From the NCBI RefSeq assembly GCF_932526225.1, contig NC_064036.1, positions 5,091,519 through 5,155,518 of the forward strand: a stretch of 64,000 bases of DNA, in the 5' to 3' direction. The position numbers were made by a program, and so were the translations under genes. Origin of the DNA: Nematostella vectensis (taxonomy: Eukaryota; Cnidaria; Anthozoa; Actiniaria; Edwardsiidae). Shown here one piece after another: positions 59,515-64,000 of this stretch (the first letter of the stretch is position 1; each line of letters opens with the position of its first letter). Below the pieces are notes generated by a model, which had not been told where the DNA came from, ran no database searches, and saw nothing but the letters and a program-made list of their open reading frames with translations.

Positions 59515-62500
59515 AGGAATGGCAGTTTTGGAAGATTGAGCTCATTTGTCTTTGCAGAGTGCCGAAGATACACTGTCTTCAACAGCTTTGACCGAGCGAT
59601 GGGCAATACCGCACAGAATAGCATCAGGTGTGACCAGAAAGACCTTCCTGGTAATCTCTGGTACCGCTTCCTCGGCGCAGCAGGAAATGCCATGCCAACA
59701 AGTTGTGTACCTGTGAAACGCTGTGGTACCCATGCCCCTGGATGGATGGTCGGATCTCATCCCAGCCTTCGTTACAGCCTGGTGACACGCAAGGTGTGCT
59801 ATCACTGGAGTGGCAGCTGCTGCAGGTGGAGCAACAACATCAAAGTCAGGAACTGTGGCGGATTTTATGTCTACCAGCTACCCAAGACACCCAACTGTTG
59901 GCTTCGCTACTGCGGCAATCGGGGATCGCTTCCACCACCTCCTCCTCCTCCAGGTAGGTGTTTTTTTGTGTTTATGCCGAGGTAGGTGTGTCTTATCCCA
60001 TAGCATATATTTAAACTGAACAAGATGGAATCGACTATTTCAGAGGGATAAACCGCCAAAATTGAAAACTGTTTTTGAAAGACATATTTATTTGGTGCGA
60101 GGTTCAAGTCTGGAAATAAAAGAAAAAGGCGGTATTAATTTTCTGTGTCATAGCAGGTCGTTTCGATGTAAACCCTTCTGTATATCAATAACTGTAGATC
60201 AATTTCGCTGATTTAATGACGACTTAAAGGAATTAAATTGAACTTTGATGGCAACCCTTAAATATGTTACGTATTTTAAATTTATTTAAACTGTATAGTA
60301 GTGACGCAGGTAAACTGAATATGTGTAGAACCCTTACTTACCTTAAGCTCACGTATCAATGAGTCATTTAGTAAGTCAGTTGGCAAAGCTTCTGGCCGTA
60401 TTACAAAAAAAAAATGTCAAAAAAATCCCACAAGTAACTCGGATGCTTTTTATGGTTTACCTTTGCTCAAAGTGGCACACTTTCAGTACTTCAGTTAAAG
60501 CAATAGCAAAATAAATAACAAGTTTAAACTAAACTAAGTTTTGTGTCTAAATACATGGCTGTTTTGTACAGTTTGATAAGCACATGGTTTATATCGTATC
60601 CATGGCTATATCTTCTTTTGGAAGATTGAGTTCATTTGTCTTCGCAGAGTGCCGAAGATACACTGTCTTCAACAGCTTTGACCGAGCGATTGGCAATACC
60701 GCACAGAATAGCCTCAGGTGTGACCAGAGAGACCTTCCTGGTAATCTCTGGTACCGCTTTCTCGGCGCAGCAGGAAATGCCATGCCAACAAGTTGTGTAC
60801 CTGTAAAACGCTGTGGTACCCATGCCCCTGGATGGATGGTCGGATCTCATCCCAGCCTTCGTTACAGCCTGGTGACACGCAAGGTGTGCTATCACTGGAG
60901 TGGCAGCTGCTGCAGGTGGAGCAACAACATCAAAGTCAGGAACTGTGGCGGATTCTACGTCTACCAGCTACCCAAGACACCCGTCTGTATGCTTCGCTAC
61001 TGCGGCAATCGGGGATCGCTTCCACCTCCTCCTTCTCCAGGTGGGTGCTTTTTGTGTTTCTGCCGAGGCACGTGTGTCTTATCACATAGCATATATTTAA
61101 ACTGAATAACATGGAATCGGCTATTTCAAAGGGATAAACCGCCAAATTGAAAACTGTTTTTGTAAGACATATCTATTTGGTGCGAGGTTCAAGTCTGGAA
61201 ATAAAAAGAGGCAGTATTAGTTTTTTTTGTAATAACAGGTCGTTTCGATGTCAACCCTTTTGTATATCAATGACTGTAGATCAATTTCGCTGATTTAATG
61301 ATGACTCTAAAGAATTAAATTGAAAATGAAGCCAATTTAATGGCAACCCTTAAATATGTTACGTATTTTAAATTTACTTCAATAGCATAGTAATGACGCA
61401 GATAAACTGAATTAATATGTGTAGAACCCTTACTTATTTTAAGCTCACGATTCAATGAGTCATTTAGTAGGTTTGGCAAAGCTTCTGGCCGTACTACAAA
61501 ACAAATGTGAAAAAATGCCACAAGTAACTCCGATGCTTTTTATAGATCTCCTATGCTCAAAGTGGCACACTTTCAGTACTTCAGTTAAAGCAATAACAAA
61601 ACTATGTTTTGTGTCTGAATACATGGTTGTTAAATCAGTTTGAAATGCACATGGTTTATATCGTATCCGTGGCTATATGTTCTTTTGGAAGGTTGAGTTC
61701 ATTTGTCTTTGCAGAGTGCCGAAGATACACTGTCTTCAACAGCTTTGACCGAGCGGTGGCCAATACCGCACAGAATAGCCTCAGGTGTGACCAGAGAGAC
61801 CTTCCTGGTAATCTCTGGTACCGCTTCCTCGGTGCAGCAGGAAATGCCATGCCAACAAGTTGTGTACCTGTGAAACGCTGTGGTACCCATGCCCCTGGAT
61901 GGATGGTCGGATCTCATCCCAGCCTTCGTTACAGCCTGGTGACACGCAAGGTGTGCTATCACTGGAGTGGCAGCTGCTGCAGGTGGAGCAACAACATCAA
62001 AGTCAGGAACTGTGGCGGATTCTACGTCTACCAGCTACCCAAGACACCCGTCTGTATGCTTCGCTACTGCGGCAATCGGGGATCGCTTCCACCTCCTCCT
62101 CCAGGTGGGTGTTTTTTGTGTTTATGCCGAGCTAGGTGTGCCTTATCCCATAGCATATTTTTAAACTGAACAAGATGGAATCCACTATTTTAAAAGGATA
62201 AACCGCCAATTGAAAACTGTTTTTGAAAGACATAGCTATTTGGTGCGAGGTTCAAGTCTCGAAATAAACAAAGGCAGTATTAATTGTCTTTGTAATAGCA
62301 GGTCATTTCGATGTCAACCCTTTTGTATATCAATGATTGTAGATCAATTTCGCTGATTTAATGATGATTTAAAAGAATTAAATTGAAAATGAAGCCACTT
62401 TGATGGCAACCATTAAATATGTTAAGTACTTTAAATTTATTTCAATAGCATAGTAATGATGCAGGTAAACTGAAAATGTGTAGAACCCTTACTTATCTGA

Positions 62501-64000
62501 AGCTCATGATTCAATGAATCAATTAGTAGGTCTGTTTGCAAAGCGTCTGGCCCTACTACAAAAAAAAAATTAGAAAAAATTCCCACAAGTAACTCCGATG
62601 CTTTTTATGGATCTCCTATGCTCAAAGTGACACACTTTCAGTGGCACGCTTTCAGTACTTCAGTTACAGCAATAGCAAAATGAATAGCAAGCTTAAACTA
62701 AACTATGTTTTGTGTCTGAATACATGGTGTTTGATAAGCACATGCTTTATATCTTATCCAAGATATGTTCTTTTGGAATATAGAGTTCATTTGTCTTTGC
62801 AGAGTGCCGAAGATACACTGTCTTCAACAGCTTTGACCGAGCGATTGGCAATACCGCACAGAATAGCCTCAGGTGTGACCGGAGAGACCTTCCTGGTAAT
62901 CTCTGGTACCGCTTCCTCGGCGCAGCAGGAAATGCCATGCCAACAAGATGTGTACCTGTAAAACGCTGTGGTACCCATGCCCCTGGATGGATGGTCGGCT
63001 CTCATCCCAGCCTTCGTTACAGCCTGGTGACACGCAAGGTGTGCTATCACTGGAGTGGAAGCTGCTGCAGGTGGAGCAACAACATCAAAGTCAGGAACTG
63101 TGGCGGATTCTACGTCTACCAGCTACCCAAGACACCCGTCTGTTGGCTTCGCTACTGCGGCAATCGGGGATCGCTTCCACCTCCTCCTCCAGGTGGGTGT
63201 TTTTTTGTGTTTATGCCGAGCTAGGTGTGTCTTATCCCATAGCATATTTTCAAACTGAACAAGATGGAATCCACTATTTTAAAGGGATAAACCGCCAAAT
63301 TGAAAACTGTTTTTGAAAGACATAGCTATTTGGTGCGAGGTTCAAGTCTCGAAATAAACAAAGGCAGTATTAATTGTCTTTGTAATAGCAGGTCATTTCG
63401 ATGTCAACCCTTTTGTATATCAATGATTGTAGATCAATTTCGCTGATTTAATGATGATTTAAAAGAATTAAATTGAAAATGAAGCCACTTTGATGGCAAC
63501 CATTAAATATGTTAAGTACTTTAAATTTATTTCAATAGCATAGTAATGATGCAGGTAAACTGAAAATGTGTAGAACCCTTACTTATCTGAAGCTCATGAT
63601 TCAATGAATCAATTAGTAGGTCTGTTTGCAAAGCGTCTGGCCCTACTACAAAAAAAAATGTGAAAAAATTCCCACAAGTAACTCCGATGCTTTTTATGGA
63701 TCTCCTATGCTCAAAGTGACACACTTTCAGTGGCACGCTTTCAGTACTTCAGTTACAGCAATAGCAAAATGAATAGCAAGCTTAAACTAAACTATGTTTT
63801 GTGTCTGAATACATGGTGTTTGATAAGCACATGCTTTATATCTTATCCAAGATATGTTCTTTTGGAATATAGAGTTCATTTGTCTTTGCAGAGTGCCGGA
63901 GATACACTATTTTCAACAGCTTTGACCGAGCGATTGGCAATACCGCACAGAATAGCCTCAAGTGTGACCAGAGAGACCTTCCTGGTAATCTCTGGTACCG
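59515..64000 (+). repeat. 1.07-1.09 kb exon+intron tandem array
   Basis: Exon starts are spaced 1090, 1067, 1088 and 1089 bp apart. Introns repeat too (ATTTGGTGCGAGGTTCAAGTC, GTGTAGAACCCTTACTTA, AACTCCGATGCTTTTTAT). The fourth and fifth units are close to identical across the intron between them, while the first intron differs more, so the 3' units are the youngest or most homogenised. Confidence 0.9.
59558..64000 (+). CDS. multi-D8C-domain protein, five tandem exons visible, open at both ends
   Basis: Exons 59558-59953, 60648-61040, 61715-62104, 62803-63192 and 63892-64000 (cut by the window) each encode one D8C domain as found in uromodulin, GP2 and OIT3-type extracellular proteins. Each complete exon starts ECRRYTVFNSFDRA and continues with CDQ(R/K)DLPGNLWYRFLGAAG, CVPVKRCGTHAPGWMVGSHP, RKVCYHWSGSCCRWSNNI and VRNCGGFYVYQLPKTP. 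It ends with a short PPPP linker. All complete exons are multiples of three and flanked by phase-1 introns, so any number can be spliced in tandem. About ten Cys per exon suggest a disulfide-rich extracellular domain. No signal peptide or membrane-anchor exon was found; the rest of the gene should lie upstream (not recognised) and beyond the window. Exact function unknown. Confidence 0.85.

Noticed and set aside
60085-60120. tRNA T-arm-like sequence GCGAGGTTCAAGTC in each D8C intron
   Set aside because: No matching A box or acceptor and anticodon arms were found upstream, so neither a tRNA gene nor an intact SINE is supported.
59542-63050. Recurring minus-strand ORFs of 87 residues opposite each D8C exon
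   Set aside because: They are antisense shadows of the conserved D8C coding exons and repeat only because the exons repeat.

Overview
The window is eukaryotic nuclear DNA. It is AT-rich, with intron-rich genes, canonical GT-AG splice sites, minisatellites and short terminal-inverted-repeat elements. The gene content suggests an early-branching animal, most likely an anthozoan cnidarian of the sea-anemone type: D8C-domain exons, an ARM/TIR/SAM protein, an M13 peptidase with vertebrate-like intron density, intronless fucosyltransferases, and a decayed AIG1-like GTPase. The species cannot be fixed from the sequence alone.

Layout. (1) Positions 446-3246, + strand: last six coding exons of a GH116-like glycoside hydrolase that starts outside the window. 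(2) 8240-16894, +: a complete 19-exon neprilysin/ECE-type zinc metallopeptidase; all phases join into 763 residues. (3) 18670-20028 (-) and 20888-22207 (+): two intronless alpha-1,3-fucosyltransferases (GT10) arranged head to head. (4) 24214-26878, +: a five-exon gene I do not recognise, joined entirely by phase-1 introns. It predicts a 342-residue secreted protein with a proline-rich part, a charged part, a block made almost only of His and Cys, and a lysine-rich tail. (5) About 27330-39165: nearly 12 kb of a 29-bp satellite with higher-order periodicity. (6) 49871 down to 40090, -: two consecutive ARM-repeat + TIR modules with matching exon lengths and phases, the second ending in a SAM-like domain. 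They read either as two tandem genes or, through a GC-AG intron, as one 1310-residue ARM-TIR-ARM-TIR-SAM protein with a myristoylation-type N terminus. (7) About 50160-59400: mostly non-coding, with a minisatellite, several MITE-like elements and a decayed AIG1-like GTPase interrupted by one of them. (8) 59558 to the window end, +: at least five tandem exon+intron units of about 1.09 kb, each encoding one D8C domain, from a gene open at both ends.

The genes are not an operon-like unit. The GT10 pair and the two ARM/TIR modules are the clear local duplications. Many genes carry duplicated splice-junction or exon segments, so local tandem duplication has shaped the whole window. The best candidates for new biology are the double ARM-TIR architecture and the His/Cys-block secreted protein.
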